From: VRUG01 sp965372745
Lineage (GTDB): Bacteria > Planctomycetota > Phycisphaerae > Sedimentisphaerales > Anaerobacaceae
Assembly: GCA_965372745.1 (NCBI GenBank)
Contig: CBDVDM010000003.1
Coordinates: forward strand, 1 to 64,000
Length of the DNA: 64,000 bases
Direction of reading: 5' to 3'
Shown piece after piece: positions 52,499-61,913 of the stretch. The first letter of the stretch is position 1, and each line of letters starts with the position of its first letter. The notes beneath the pieces are model-generated. The model worked only from the letters and a program-made list of their open reading frames with translations. It was not told where the DNA came from and ran no database searches. The translations under genes were made by a program, and so were the position numbers.

Positions 52499-52759
52499 TT
52501 GACTGGGAAGGCGAAATTAGCACCTGTAGGCGAAGCAGCAAAAAAAGCTGGTATTTCAAGGCAATCTTTGCAATATTATCTTATGATTGGCCTGCTTGAG
52601 CCTTCGGAAATTACACCAACGGGAAGGCGGCTTTTCGACGACAAGGCTATCGGCAGAGTTAAGCTTATAAAAAAACTTAATGATAGTGGTTATCCGTTGC
52701 GAGCTATAAGAGAATTGTTTCTTGAAGGTCGAACTGATTTGAAAGGAAGCGAACAGTGA
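52499..52759 (+). CDS. Small MerR-type HTH regulator
   Basis: 86 residues with a winged-HTH of the MerR kind: VGEAAKKAGISRQSLQYYLM followed by IGLLEPSEITPTGRRLFDDKAI. There is no effector domain or Cys metal site after it, only a short tail. The TTG start is uncertain. The last codons overlap the mlaD-like start by four bases, so it may control the downstream transport gene. Confidence 0.85.
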   Translation: MTGKAKLAPVGEAAKKAGISRQSLQYYLMIGLLEPSEITPTGRRLFDDKAIGRVKLIKKLNDSGYPLRAIRELFLEGRTDLKGSEQ

Positions 52760-53649
52760 CAGATTATGAAACCATTCAGCGAAATCGTAATATGACTGTA
52801 GGCGTTTTTGTCTTGTTGGCTATTTCCGCCTTTATCTGGTTAATCTTTAAATTTGGCGATTTACCATTAACCTTTAGCAAGTGGCGTTCCTATGAGGTGT
52901 ATGTTCAGTTTGCCTCTGCACCTGGAATGCAGAAGGAAACCGCTGTTCGCTTTTGCGGTTATCATATTGGAAAAGTCACAGAAATCGATCCGCCAAGAAT
53001 TTTAGAGGACATGAGAACACACGAGCGATACCATCAAACAAAAGTAACAATCCATATTGATAAAAAGTATAATAATATTCCAGTTAACGTGGATGTAAAA
53101 TTGATGACTCGCGGCCTGGGGAGCAGCTATATTGAGCTTATTGTTCCCCAAAAAACTCTTGACCCTAATCTGCCGGAAACAAAATTTCTCGTCGACAAAA
53201 TGGAGTTGCAGGGTTCTACCGGCGTTGCCAGTGAATTCTTCCCTCCACAGAGCCAGAAAAAACTTGAAGATCTGGTCGACGAAATTGGCGCTCTTATTGA
53301 GAATGCCAACGATATTTTAGGTGACCGGGAAAACAAGCAAAACCTTAAAAACGTTTTAGCCGGTTTGTCCGAGGCATCGGACAAAGCTGCGGGTGCTCTT
53401 GGTGAATTCCAGAAATTTTCCGTCGAAGCTGCTGATACCAGTAGACAGTTGGGTAAAACAGTAGCTGAATTACGAGTCATCTTAGGAAAGATAAACAGTG
53501 GTGAGGGTACTGCCGCAAAGTTTATAAATGACGGGCGATTGTATGAGAATCTTCTTGAAAGCACTGACCAGTTACAAATGCTTTTAAAAGAGCTTAAATT
53601 GTTTGTACAGAAATCTCGGGAAACGGGAGTCCCTGTCAAATTGAAGTAA
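52756..53649 (+). CDS. MlaD/MCE-family lipid transport substrate-binding protein
   Basis: 297 residues: one membrane anchor near residues 15-30 (VGVFVLLAISAFIWLIFKF), then an MCE domain (about residues 45-140, EVYVQFASAPGMQKETAVRF and VKLMTRGLGSSYIEL), and a long helical C-terminus that probably forms a tunnel or coiled coil. Such proteins bring phospholipids between inner and outer membrane. GTG start overlapping the MerR stop. Its permease and ATPase partners (MlaE, MlaF) are not visible. Confidence 0.88.
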   Translation: MTDYETIQRNRNMTVGVFVLLAISAFIWLIFKFGDLPLTFSKWRSYEVYVQFASAPGMQKETAVRFCGYHIGKVTEIDPPRILEDMRTHERYHQTKVTIHIDKKYNNIPVNVDVKLMTRGLGSSYIELIVPQKTLDPNLPETKFLVDKMELQGSTGVASEFFPPQSQKKLEDLVDEIGALIENANDILGDRENKQNLKNVLAGLSEASDKAAGALGEFQKFSVEAADTSRQLGKTVAELRVILGKINSGEGTAAKFINDGRLYENLLESTDQLQMLLKELKLFVQKSRETGVPVKLK

Positions 53650-53895
53650 TATAAAGCCGTTTATTTTGGTGAAGAGGTTTTTCTTCGCGAATAAAACCAG
53701 ACCATAAGTTTCTCGTAACAAGTTTGTTGAAATATTTCCACGAAAAAAGTGCGATTCGGCTTAGGTTCCACATATAAGCGGCTAAGAATTTTGTTGCAAA
53801 ATCCACTTTATTATTGAAAATGGCGGAGTAGCAGGAAAACTGCCTTTACCTTTATATTCGAATTTTAGAACTATAACCTATAGCGACCCGAAACA

Positions 53896-55500
53896 ATGAC
53901 CTTTACCTTGCACAGATATATATTTCGCGAACTGATGAAGATTTTCATTCTCGCAACGGTAGCCCTGGCAATGATGCTAAGCCTGATTAGTATTTTACAG
54001 CCGGTTCAGGAATTTGGCGCAGGACCTCGACAGGTGTTGCATCTTGTATGGTATTTTTTGCCTGTTACATTAACTTTCATATTGCCAATGTCAGCTTTAT
54101 TTGCCTGTAGTCTGGTTTATGGCCGATTTGCAAGTGACAATGAACTCGACGCGTGCAGGGCAAGCGGCATAAGCCTTCTTACAATGGTTTATCCGGGACT
54201 GGTTCTGGCGATTATTGTTGCAATGGCGAATCTCCTTCTAAGTTTTTATGTGATGCCTGCTTTTGTACATAAGGCTGAAATCGCTCTTAAGGCGGATGCA
54301 CAGCAGATTATTTTTCGAAATATTCAGCGCAGAGGATATTATACGTTGCCTCCTGACGATAAACACCAGATTTATGCTGACAAAGTAAACGAAGATGACA
54401 GTACTCTCTCCGGCGTGATTATTACGGAGTTAGGAACCGGAAGAATAGAAAGAGTTATTACTGCTGAAACTGCAAAAGTGCATTTCATCGCGCATGACAG
54501 ATTCAATGAAGTGAGAATAATAGCATTTAACACACATCAAATTGGCTTTGAAGGTGAAGGGGGCTTCTCTACCGAGCGATTATCCTTGTCTACCGAGTTT
54601 GGGTCCCTGATGGCAGACGACATAATGTTCAAAAAGATTGATGAGATGAAAAATATCCTGGCTGACCCGGTGCTGTTTTACCCGATTGAAAAGATTGCGC
54701 GTCAGGCTTTTGCTCAGCTAACAGCCGAGATGCTTGCCGAGGATATTACTAATACAATTAACAAAGACCCGAATACATTCTACAGGCTTCGTTGTGGTGA
54801 AAATTCTGTAAGATTTAATGCTGCGAACTGCCTGCCTATAACTAATAAGCAACTGCGAGATGAGAAAAAAGTTGAGTTAACCGGCGATGTGGTTGTTATT
54901 GATGGTACAAAAAAGCCTGCAAGAACTCTGCGTTGCCAAAAAGCCCTTTTACGCATCGAAGGTGATGAGTTGGCTCCTACTTTGACATTGGAGCTTTATA
55001 ATGCCAGGTGGATGCAGGGGGGTATTAGTGCCTTGACACAGAGACATGTTATTCGAGGATTGCTTTTGCCGGGAGCGATTTTTAATAAATTCAAGGACGA
55101 CAATGTTTTGAACAATATCGATTCGGCATCGACAGTTCTGCAAAATGAACCAAGTGATAAGCTGAAAGGCTTACAGGCAATGCTGAAGGCGAAAATACGA
55201 AAAACCTTTATCAGCATAAAATCAGAAATACATTCCAGACTTGTTTTCGGCATTGGCTGCGTGACAATGATATTAATTGGTATCGGACTGGGTATTATCA
55301 AAAAAGAAGGGCATCTATTGACGGCTTTCGGAATAAGTTCGGTACCTGCTGCGGTGTTGGTGGTATGTATGATTAGCGGCAAAAATATTGCCAACAACCC
55401 AGGCTCAAGTACCATTACAGGTCTTATTTTGATTTGGTCAGGGCTGGTATTTTTGACCGGTTTGACTGTGGCAATATACAGAAAACTATTAAAACATTAG
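53896..55500 (+). CDS. LptF/LptG-family (YjgP/YjgQ) permease, first copy
   Basis: 534 residues, with N-terminal membrane helices (LHRYIFRELMKIFILATVAL and following), a central periplasmic beta-jellyroll domain (about residues 125-380) and three C-terminal helices. This is the layout of LptF and LptG, which extract lipopolysaccharide from the inner membrane with the LptB ATPase. The middle is longer than in E. coli LptF (366). It abuts the next gene without a gap. lptB, lptC and lptA are not in the window. Confidence 0.85.
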   Translation: MTFTLHRYIFRELMKIFILATVALAMMLSLISILQPVQEFGAGPRQVLHLVWYFLPVTLTFILPMSALFACSLVYGRFASDNELDACRASGISLLTMVYPGLVLAIIVAMANLLLSFYVMPAFVHKAEIALKADAQQIIFRNIQRRGYYTLPPDDKHQIYADKVNEDDSTLSGVIITELGTGRIERVITAETAKVHFIAHDRFNEVRIIAFNTHQIGFEGEGGFSTERLSLSTEFGSLMADDIMFKKIDEMKNILADPVLFYPIEKIARQAFAQLTAEMLAEDITNTINKDPNTFYRLRCGENSVRFNAANCLPITNKQLRDEKKVELTGDVVVIDGTKKPARTLRCQKALLRIEGDELAPTLTLELYNARWMQGGISALTQRHVIRGLLLPGAIFNKFKDDNVLNNIDSASTVLQNEPSDKLKGLQAMLKAKIRKTFISIKSEIHSRLVFGIGCVTMILIGIGLGIIKKEGHLLTAFGISSVPAAVLVVCMISGKNIANNPGSSTITGLILIWSGLVFLTGLTVAIYRKLLKH

Positions 55501-55836
55501 ATGGGGCAAATCGTGAAAAATCAGAAAGTGGAATTAATAGCGATTAAGCTGCCTTCGATTACTCTGACTGTATTTGCCGTACTTACGCTGCTTGCGCTTA
55601 CTAATAACCAAATCGGCTCTTTTATTTTTATGGACAAGCTCATTTTGTTCATCGCAGCTTTGTTGCCGTTTGTTTGTATTACAGGGGCAATAGTTTCAGT
55701 TGTTGCCATGTTCAAAACAAAGACCAGAAAAACAGCTGTTTCAGCAGTTATTCTGAATATTACTTTGATAATTATTATGATATTTGTGAGTAAACCTTTT
55801 ATCGTAGAGTTTAAATTAGCGTTTACAGGTATATGA
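55501..55836 (+). CDS. Small membrane protein in the LptF-LptG block, unknown function
   Basis: 111 residues with about three hydrophobic segments: near residues 18-36, 46-70 and 82-98. No family recognised. It starts at the base after the LptF-type stop and its end overlaps the phosphatase start by four bases, so it is part of the same operon. Confidence 0.7.
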   Translation: MGQIVKNQKVELIAIKLPSITLTVFAVLTLLALTNNQIGSFIFMDKLILFIAALLPFVCITGAIVSVVAMFKTKTRKTAVSAVILNITLIIIMIFVSKPFIVEFKLAFTGI

Positions 55837-56522
55837 TATTTTTAAATACTTCCAATAAGAAAAGGTCCGCCAAGTCAAAGTGGTTGAAAAATGCAGTTGT
55901 TTTATGTCTGCAGATTTCGATACCGCTGGGTATATATCTGTTCTTTTTCCAGGTCAGGTCGAATTTTCGCAGTGTCGTTCCGCAAAAAGTGTATCGTTCT
56001 GCTCAGCCTACCCTGGCACAACTGGAAGAATGGGTTGCTCGATACGGAATTAAAACCGTTATAAATCTCAGAGGCGATGAAAGTGAAATTATAGCTAAGG
56101 AGAAAGCTTTATTGGATGAATTGGGTGTAAAAATGCTTTCTCTTCGTTTAAGCTCCAAAAGGCTTCCTGCAAGATTTATACTTCTTAATTTGATGGATAT
56201 GATAGAAAAAGCCCAGCCGCCTATGCTCATACATTGTCGTTCCGGTATCGACCGTGCCGGTACTGCCAGTACATTAGCTGCTATGGCTGTCGGTCATTGC
56301 GATTACAAAACCGCCAGGTGGCAGTCCTATGTGCCTCCGGGACCTTGGAAGCGAAAAAAATACAAAAGGCGTTTGTACTTCCATGATTACCTGCACATCA
56401 GCGATATATTCAAATTCTATGAAAATTACCGTCGTAACAACAGCTCGAATGCTAATGACTGGCAGCAATTTAAAAATTGGGTTAAAAAAACCGATACGCT
56501 GCCTGAAGTTGAACCGAAATGA
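55833..56522 (+). CDS. Membrane-anchored dual-specificity/lipid-type phosphatase
   Basis: 229 residues. One membrane anchor near residues 15-38, then a Cys-dependent phosphatase fold with VYRSAQPTLAQLEEW, GIKTVINLRGDESE and the catalytic loop HCRSGIDRAGTAS (CX5R). By operon position between two LptF/LptG-type permeases, the substrate could be a lipid or LPS phosphate, as for PTPMT1-like phosphatidylglycerophosphate phosphatases; that is inference. The general-acid Asp is not obvious. Confidence 0.8.
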   Translation: MIFLNTSNKKRSAKSKWLKNAVVLCLQISIPLGIYLFFFQVRSNFRSVVPQKVYRSAQPTLAQLEEWVARYGIKTVINLRGDESEIIAKEKALLDELGVKMLSLRLSSKRLPARFILLNLMDMIEKAQPPMLIHCRSGIDRAGTASTLAAMAVGHCDYKTARWQSYVPPGPWKRKKYKRRLYFHDYLHISDIFKFYENYRRNNSSNANDWQQFKNWVKKTDTLPEVEPK

Positions 56523-56540
56523 TAAGTTTTAGAAACTGAT

Positions 56541-57641
56541 ATGAAGATACTTGATAAATATGTAGCTAAAAGTTTTTTAACAGGATATGCAATTGCCTTT
56601 TGTGTGCTGATGGGCCTGCGAATAATCCCTGATTTGTTTGTAAACCTCGACGAATTCACCGAGCACAGCAACATCGCAGCACTGGTGGTTATGAAGAACA
56701 TAGTTATATATTATGCAATTAACAGCACTCTTTATTTCCGTGATTTTGCAGGAATGATAATTGTGATTGCAGCTGCTTTTACTCTCGGCAAAATGGTTCA
56801 CTCCAATGAATTGGTAGCTGTACTGGCCTCAGGTGTAAGCTTAAAACGTATCATTGCTCCGATTGTGGTTCTCTCGGCTTTATTAACCGGATTATCGATA
56901 ATTGACCAGGAATTTATAATACCTCCTCTTGCCTGTAAACTTGTGAGGTCTCATGACGATTTGCCCGGCCAGGAATTTTACGATATCTGGTTTATCGGTG
57001 ATTCGAAAGGCTCGTTGATTTGCTCTCAAAGGTTCGATGTAAAAACCTCAACTTTGCATAAGCCGACCATAATAACACGCCGTAAGGTATCCGACTCACT
57101 CGATGACTGGGAGACTACGGGAAGAATAGACGCTGAAAGTGCAGTTTTCGACCCTAACACTGAAAAATGGCTGTTGACAGATGGCTGGGAGACCAAAAAA
57201 GACTTTGCCGAAGGGCGCCAACCTTTGAATTTTTACGCTACTGAAGTGCTTCCAACGGATATTCCCGTCAGGACTCAGTCGAAAAACAAAACCCTGCTCA
57301 GTTCCCGGCAGTTAAGCACACTTGCCAAACAGGGAACAAAGATAAAAGATATTGCCCAGGTTTATAGCCAGATGCATTTTCGTATTACCGACCCTGTTAT
57401 GAACATGGTAATGCTTATGATAAGTCTGCCTATTTTAGTCTGTCGTGACCCCAAGTCAATGAAGCCTGCTGTAATGAAAAGTTTTGCAATCATAACTGCC
57501 TGTTTTATTTTGACTTTTGTATGTAAAATACTGGCCACCGAGGTTGTTTTTGACAGGATAATACCGGAGTTTTGGGCATGGCTGCCGGTCTTCATCTTTC
57601 TGCCCGTCGCCGTCATCGAACTGGATTCTATGAAGACATAA
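56541..57641 (+). CDS. LptF/LptG-family permease, second copy
   Basis: 366 residues, the length of E. coli LptF/LptG. The N-terminal segment MKILDKYVAKSFLTGYAIAF is typical (L-D-K/R-Y at the start of the family), with membrane helices near residues 12-32, 60-85 and 100-120, a periplasmic domain, and three C-terminal helices. It follows the phosphatase by 18 bases. With the copy at 53896 it would supply the heterodimer of the LPS exporter. Confidence 0.88.
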   Translation: MKILDKYVAKSFLTGYAIAFCVLMGLRIIPDLFVNLDEFTEHSNIAALVVMKNIVIYYAINSTLYFRDFAGMIIVIAAAFTLGKMVHSNELVAVLASGVSLKRIIAPIVVLSALLTGLSIIDQEFIIPPLACKLVRSHDDLPGQEFYDIWFIGDSKGSLICSQRFDVKTSTLHKPTIITRRKVSDSLDDWETTGRIDAESAVFDPNTEKWLLTDGWETKKDFAEGRQPLNFYATEVLPTDIPVRTQSKNKTLLSSRQLSTLAKQGTKIKDIAQVYSQMHFRITDPVMNMVMLMISLPILVCRDPKSMKPAVMKSFAIITACFILTFVCKILATEVVFDRIIPEFWAWLPVFIFLPVAVIELDSMKT

Positions 57642-57931
57642 GTTTGATTTGTCGCAACCCTCGCCAACTATGATTTAGGATTTTCATTCCGTGCTGCTTT
57701 CGGTTCGGACATTTTTAATCGTCGATTCGCTCCGGATAATGTTGTGGTTCCGAATAGCGGCCTACGGCAGCAAATATTTTTAGTCTGTAAGAATCTGTGG
57801 AATCAATGTAATCAGCGTTTAAAAAACCTCGTGTAAATTTGTGTTCATTCGTGGTTAATTCTCTGTGAACTCTGTGCTCTCTGTGGCAAGATATTTTTAA
57901 TCTGTAATTTTGTTTTTTGACTTTTGCCTTT
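57642..57931. repeat. Degenerate repeat region after the LptG-type gene
   Basis: Contains the run gtgttcattcgtggttaatt and ctctgtgaactctgtgctct-type words (about 57840-57888), preceded by aatctgtggaatcaatgtaa. These GTGGTTAATTC/CTCTGTG words are a known style of dispersed intergenic repeat. No gene or promoter is evident. Confidence 0.6.
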
Positions 57932-58357
57932 TTATTCACTATATATTTGCTCTGCGATTTTTGCCTCGCGTTTTAGCTTCTCGGCTGATTTGATGAGCAG
58001 CTTTCTGTCAGGGTGCTTTTTTTCTTCAAGCTCGAAAGTCCATTCATATGAATCCACAATTCGTCTGGGATTTACAAGATTTGCAAAGAAATCGAAGGGA
58101 AAATAATCATACCACGGAGCTTTCAGCTTCCTGTGTGTCTTTAAGGTCTCATAGCCTGGTTTTCGCAGCGTGACATTGTAATCGCCGTACCAGTTAAAGG
58201 CCACAGTTACCGGCGACTCGCCGATTTCCTCGTCGTTTAATATCACTGTTGCGCCAGCCGGCTCGGTATTTATCGTTAGTTTCCTCTCCACACATCCACC
58301 ACTAAAAACTATCGCAATTGTGACAGCTATTGTTAAAAACGGGATTCTAAATTTCAT
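57932..58357 (-). CDS. PEGA-domain lipoprotein
   Basis: 141 residues with a lipoprotein signal peptide (LTIAVTIAIVFSGGC, lipobox Cys near residue 22) and a PEGA-type beta domain: LTINTEPAGATVILNDEEIG, SPVTVAF and YNVTLRKPGYETL. The C-terminus is Glu/Lys-rich. Probably anchored at the outer or inner membrane, function unknown. Confidence 0.85.
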   Translation of the reverse strand: MKFRIPFLTIAVTIAIVFSGGCVERKLTINTEPAGATVILNDEEIGESPVTVAFNWYGDYNVTLRKPGYETLKTHRKLKAPWYDYFPFDFFANLVNPRRIVDSYEWTFELEEKKHPDRKLLIKSAEKLKREAKIAEQIYSE

Positions 58358-58573
58358 AACAGTATTCCTTAATTCAACATACTACATACGATATATAATA
58401 TACGACATACAAAATCATTATAGGCAAAACCGACCATCGTGAAAGTCTAAAGTTTTATACTAATATTTTTCCACCAATAAGTTTTTTGCTTTTTATTGAA
58501 TTCGCTCTGGATATAATAGCTACAATATATTAAAAGTATGTTAGGCAGTCAATTTGTTTTAAGGAGTTAGACG

Positions 58574-59155
58574 ATGGATTTTACGCTTCAAATCGGCGAA
58601 AAAGCGCCGTTTTTTAATCTTTGCGGCACCGACGGTCTCGACTGCAGCCTGAATGATTTCGATGAATCCATGGTGCTTGTTGTTATTTTTACCTGCAATC
58701 ACTGTCCGTACGTCAAGGCCTCGAACTACAAAATTCTCGAAACCTACGAAAAGTTCAATCCAAAAGGTGTCGATTTCGTCGCCATAAATTCCAACAGCCC
58801 AAACACATACGAAGAGGATTCCTTTGAGCAGATGATTGCCTTGATGGAAGAGAAAAAATACCCCTGGCTATACCTGTGTGACCGGACCCAGGACACAGCC
58901 AGAGCCTACGGTGCACTGCGGACTCCGCATTTTTTCCTCTTCGATAAAGACCGCAAGCTTATTTATACAGGCAGAGCTCTCGACAATCCTATGGAAACTG
59001 AAAAGGCAACCATTAACGACCTCGAAAATGCCCTTGAAGAGCATTTAGCCGGTAGGCCTGTCACAACACCTGTAACAAACCCAATCGGATGCAATGTAAA
59101 ATGGGATGGTAAAGACGCACACTGGATGCCGCCGGAGGCCTGCGACCTGGTTTAA
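58574..59155 (+). CDS. Thioredoxin-like redoxin family protein
   Basis: 193 residues of the AhpC/TSA-like redoxin group. The sequence VVIFTCNHCPYVKASNYK has the CNHCPYV active site, typical of the family that includes thiol peroxidase-like proteins in bacteria; cis-Pro is in ALRTPHFFLFD. There is no signal peptide, so it is cytoplasmic. It stands alone with ggag seven bases before the ATG. Confidence 0.9.
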   Translation: MDFTLQIGEKAPFFNLCGTDGLDCSLNDFDESMVLVVIFTCNHCPYVKASNYKILETYEKFNPKGVDFVAINSNSPNTYEEDSFEQMIALMEEKKYPWLYLCDRTQDTARAYGALRTPHFFLFDKDRKLIYTGRALDNPMETEKATINDLENALEEHLAGRPVTTPVTNPIGCNVKWDGKDAHWMPPEACDLV

Positions 59156-59287
59156 GGCTTTGGCAGGGCGTTCCAGACTATCTGCTGACGGTTTCCAGTC
59201 GGACATCAAAATCGTTGACATAATCACCTCCTGCGGTTAATTTATTATTGAATTTGAGTGTATTTCTACTTTTAGTGGTATTTGCTT

Positions 59288-61297
59288 ATGAAAATTTCTT
59301 TTAACTGGCTGAAAGACTATATCGAAATCGACCAATCTGCCGAGCAAATCGCCGAAATCCTGAGCGACATTGGTTTTCCGAATGAAGGTATCGAGCCGGT
59401 AGGCAATGATATGGTAATCGACCTTGAAATAACCAGCAATCGAGGCGATTGTCTCAGCTATATTGGTGTCGCGCGTGAATTAGCTGCCGCCACCGGCAAA
59501 GAATTGCAAATTCCTCAGATAGAACTGACCGAATCCGAAAAGCAGGTTACTGAGTTTACGAATATCGAAATCGCAGAGCCTGACCTTTGCCATCGTTATA
59601 CAGGCCGAATCATCGAAGGCGTAAAAGTCGGCCCATCTCCAGACTGGGTCGTAAAGAGACTCGAAGCTGTCGGTATGCGAAGCGTAAACAATGTCGTCGA
59701 TGCAACCAACTACGCCATGCTTGAAACGGGTCAGCCGCCGCATGCCTTTGATTACGACAAAATCATCGACGGCAAAATAATCGTAAGAAAAGCTGCATCC
59801 GGCGAACAACTCGTTAGTATTGACGGTTCAAAATGCGAACTTGATGACAACATGCTGATTATCGCCGACGCCAAACACCCTGTAGCTATAGCCGGTGTTA
59901 TGGGAGGCCTCGAAACAGAAGTCAGCAGCACAACCAAAACCGTTCTTCTTGAAGATGCTTACTTCGTTCCTGTCACCGTACGCACGACATCACGCAAACT
60001 CACGCTGCCTTCGGAATCGGCTTTTAGATTTGAGCGAATCGTTGACGTCGAGAACATCGACCGGGCATCCCGAAGAACTGCTCAATTAATAGTCCAGTTC
60101 GCAGGCGGCAAGGTCGCAAAAGGTGTTGTTGATATTTACCCCAAAAAACCTGAGCCGAAGCAGGTGACATTGCGAATAAATCGTTTAAATAAACTTCTCG
60201 GAATCGAAGTACCTGCTGAAACTGTTGTAAAAATCTTAAAGGATTTGAGTTTCAATCCTCAGCTTAAATCAGAGGTGGTGACATGCACCGTGCCGTCATG
60301 GCGCAGCGATGTTTACAGGGAAGTCGACCTTATTGAAGAAGTATCGCGAATTTACGGCTATGACAAAATCCCGACCAGAAAAAGAATCGAAATAGAAGTT
60401 ACTCCTGTAAACACACGTCAGAAACTAATCCAGTCTGTAACGGCATTTCTTAACGGCTGTGGATTTTACGAAACTATCAATGTCGCTTTTGTCGATGAGA
60501 CAACAGCTGAACTTTTCGCTTCTGATGGCCAAAACGCCCATCTGTCGGTTAAAGACGAATCCGGAAAGCATGCAAATCTGCTCAGGCAGACTTTGACAGG
60601 TTCATTGCTTGGTGTTTTAAAAGCCAATTTAAATGCTCAAAACTCACCCTGTAGAATTTTCGAAATAGCTGATACCTTTGTTTCTCAGCCGGGCAGGATG
60701 CCGAACGAAAAAACGATGTTGGCCCTGGTTTGCGACAGTAGCCTTCGTGACATGCGTGGAGTGATTGAAGGCCTGATGACCTCACTTGATAAAAACGCTC
60801 AAATTACTTTTGCTCCAGTCAAGTTATCCTGGGCCGAAGTTGGTGCTCAAATCATAGTAAATGACGCTATCATCGGAACCGCAGGCATTGTCAACGCTGC
60901 CGTAAAAGACAAGTTCGACTTCAAGCAAGTGTCACCGCTAACTGCGGAACTTGATTTTACTCAACTTCAGCAATTGCAGGACAGTGAATTTAAAATGAAA
61001 CCGATTCCACGCTTCCCTTCCATCGAGCGTGACCTTTCACTTATCGTAGATGAGCAGGTAAGTTGGTCGGATATCGAACAGTCTGTAAACAAAAAAGCAT
61101 GTAATGAACTTCAAGCTGTTAATTTTGTTGGAATCTATCGTGGGAAAGGCGTACCCGAAGGCAAAAAAAGTCTTACGTTGACACTTACATTCAGAGACGA
61201 TGATGGCACGTTAACACATGAGGTTGTTGACGGCTTTGAAGCCGACATTGTCAAAGAGTTGACCGATTCTGTAAAGGCAGAACTAAGAACCACATAA
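59288..61297 (+). CDS. pheT: Phenylalanyl-tRNA synthetase beta subunit, short form
   Basis: 669 residues from the ATG at 59288. The N-terminus MKISFNWLKDYIEID runs directly into the B3/B4 domain (DLEITSNRGDCLSYIGVAREL); the tRNA-binding OB-fold/EMAP domain of about 100 residues between them is missing, explaining the length against about 790-800. The B3/B4 editing domain (MRSVNNVVDATNYAM), the B5 domain, the catalytic-like core and the C-terminal FDX-ACB domain (PRFPSIERDLSLIV) are present. pheS is not in the window. Confidence 0.94.
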   Translation: MKISFNWLKDYIEIDQSAEQIAEILSDIGFPNEGIEPVGNDMVIDLEITSNRGDCLSYIGVARELAAATGKELQIPQIELTESEKQVTEFTNIEIAEPDLCHRYTGRIIEGVKVGPSPDWVVKRLEAVGMRSVNNVVDATNYAMLETGQPPHAFDYDKIIDGKIIVRKAASGEQLVSIDGSKCELDDNMLIIADAKHPVAIAGVMGGLETEVSSTTKTVLLEDAYFVPVTVRTTSRKLTLPSESAFRFERIVDVENIDRASRRTAQLIVQFAGGKVAKGVVDIYPKKPEPKQVTLRINRLNKLLGIEVPAETVVKILKDLSFNPQLKSEVVTCTVPSWRSDVYREVDLIEEVSRIYGYDKIPTRKRIEIEVTPVNTRQKLIQSVTAFLNGCGFYETINVAFVDETTAELFASDGQNAHLSVKDESGKHANLLRQTLTGSLLGVLKANLNAQNSPCRIFEIADTFVSQPGRMPNEKTMLALVCDSSLRDMRGVIEGLMTSLDKNAQITFAPVKLSWAEVGAQIIVNDAIIGTAGIVNAAVKDKFDFKQVSPLTAELDFTQLQQLQDSEFKMKPIPRFPSIERDLSLIVDEQVSWSDIEQSVNKKACNELQAVNFVGIYRGKGVPEGKKSLTLTLTFRDDDGTLTHEVVDGFEADIVKELTDSVKAELRTT

Positions 61298-61435
61298 AAG
61301 CATTTAATTCTGCACTATAACAGACATACTTATCGCGGAGTTCTTCTGCTTTCATTTCTCAATTTCGCTTTAGAAAAACCTTCCAAAAAGCCGAAAACTA
61401 ATAAAGGTAACATTTACATTGTCAGGCAACACAAT

Positions 61436-61467
61436 CTATATTTAGCCTGTGGTTTTACCGCAGGTTT
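61436..61467. repeat. 32-bp hairpin repeat, copy 2
   Basis: Matches 9245-9276 with one substitution (cctgcgg becomes cctgtgg), in the same orientation. It lies between pheT and the 6S RNA promoter. Confidence 0.75.
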
Positions 61468-61525
61468 CGATTACCAAATCGAACTTGACAGAGCACTATT
61501 TTAAATTGTCGCAGGTAGTATTTTC

Positions 61526-61554
61526 TTGACTTTCGTTTGGAAATTTGATATAAA
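61526..61554 (+). promoter_or_regulatory. Sigma-70-like promoter of the probable 6S RNA
   Basis: ttgact at 61526 and tataaa at 61549, 17 bases apart, starting transcription near 61561. Confidence 0.75.
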
Positions 61555-61560
61555 TATAAC

Positions 61561-61762
61561 AGCAGGCTTTTGTGCCCTGCGGTGTTGGTATTGAAAGATT
61601 GATTTGAAAAAACCGATACCCATACTCAGGGAAGCCATGCCTTGATGGCTCGGAAATGCCTACTCGATAGGACTTTCGGACGCATGTAATGGCTGCCCAC
61701 CTGGAAATAATGGGTTTCTTCAGACGCTTTCTTACCGCATCTGCGGAGCCGAGCCTGGCTGT
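61561..61762 (+). ncRNA. ssrS: Probable 6S RNA
   Basis: About 200 nt, the normal 6S length, between a strong promoter and a terminator. The ends pair: agcaggct at 61561 with agcctggct at 61752 (one bulge), and tgcggtg at 61578 with taccgca at 61733. The conserved CTGCGGTGTT start and a GCCCACCTGGAA...GGGTTTC stretch near 61694 fit 6S RNAs, which hold a long open-complex-like bulge and bind RNA polymerase. Assigned by pattern, not by a covariance search. Confidence 0.6.
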
Positions 61763-61768
61763 TATTAA

Positions 61769-61797
61769 AAGGGCCTCTAATCAGGCCTTTTTTTATT
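61769..61797 (+). terminator. Terminator after the probable 6S RNA
   Basis: ggcct/aggcc stem around a six-base loop, extended by a/t pairs, then seven T. Confidence 0.85.
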
Positions 61798-61913
61798 GCG
61801 CAAAAATAATCTCACACCGAAAAAGTCCATCCTGAACGGCTTATTTAGCTTGCCCCCATATCCAGATTTGCAAACAAAACTTAAATGCGGTCCGACTCTT
61901 CGCTCTATTTTGC

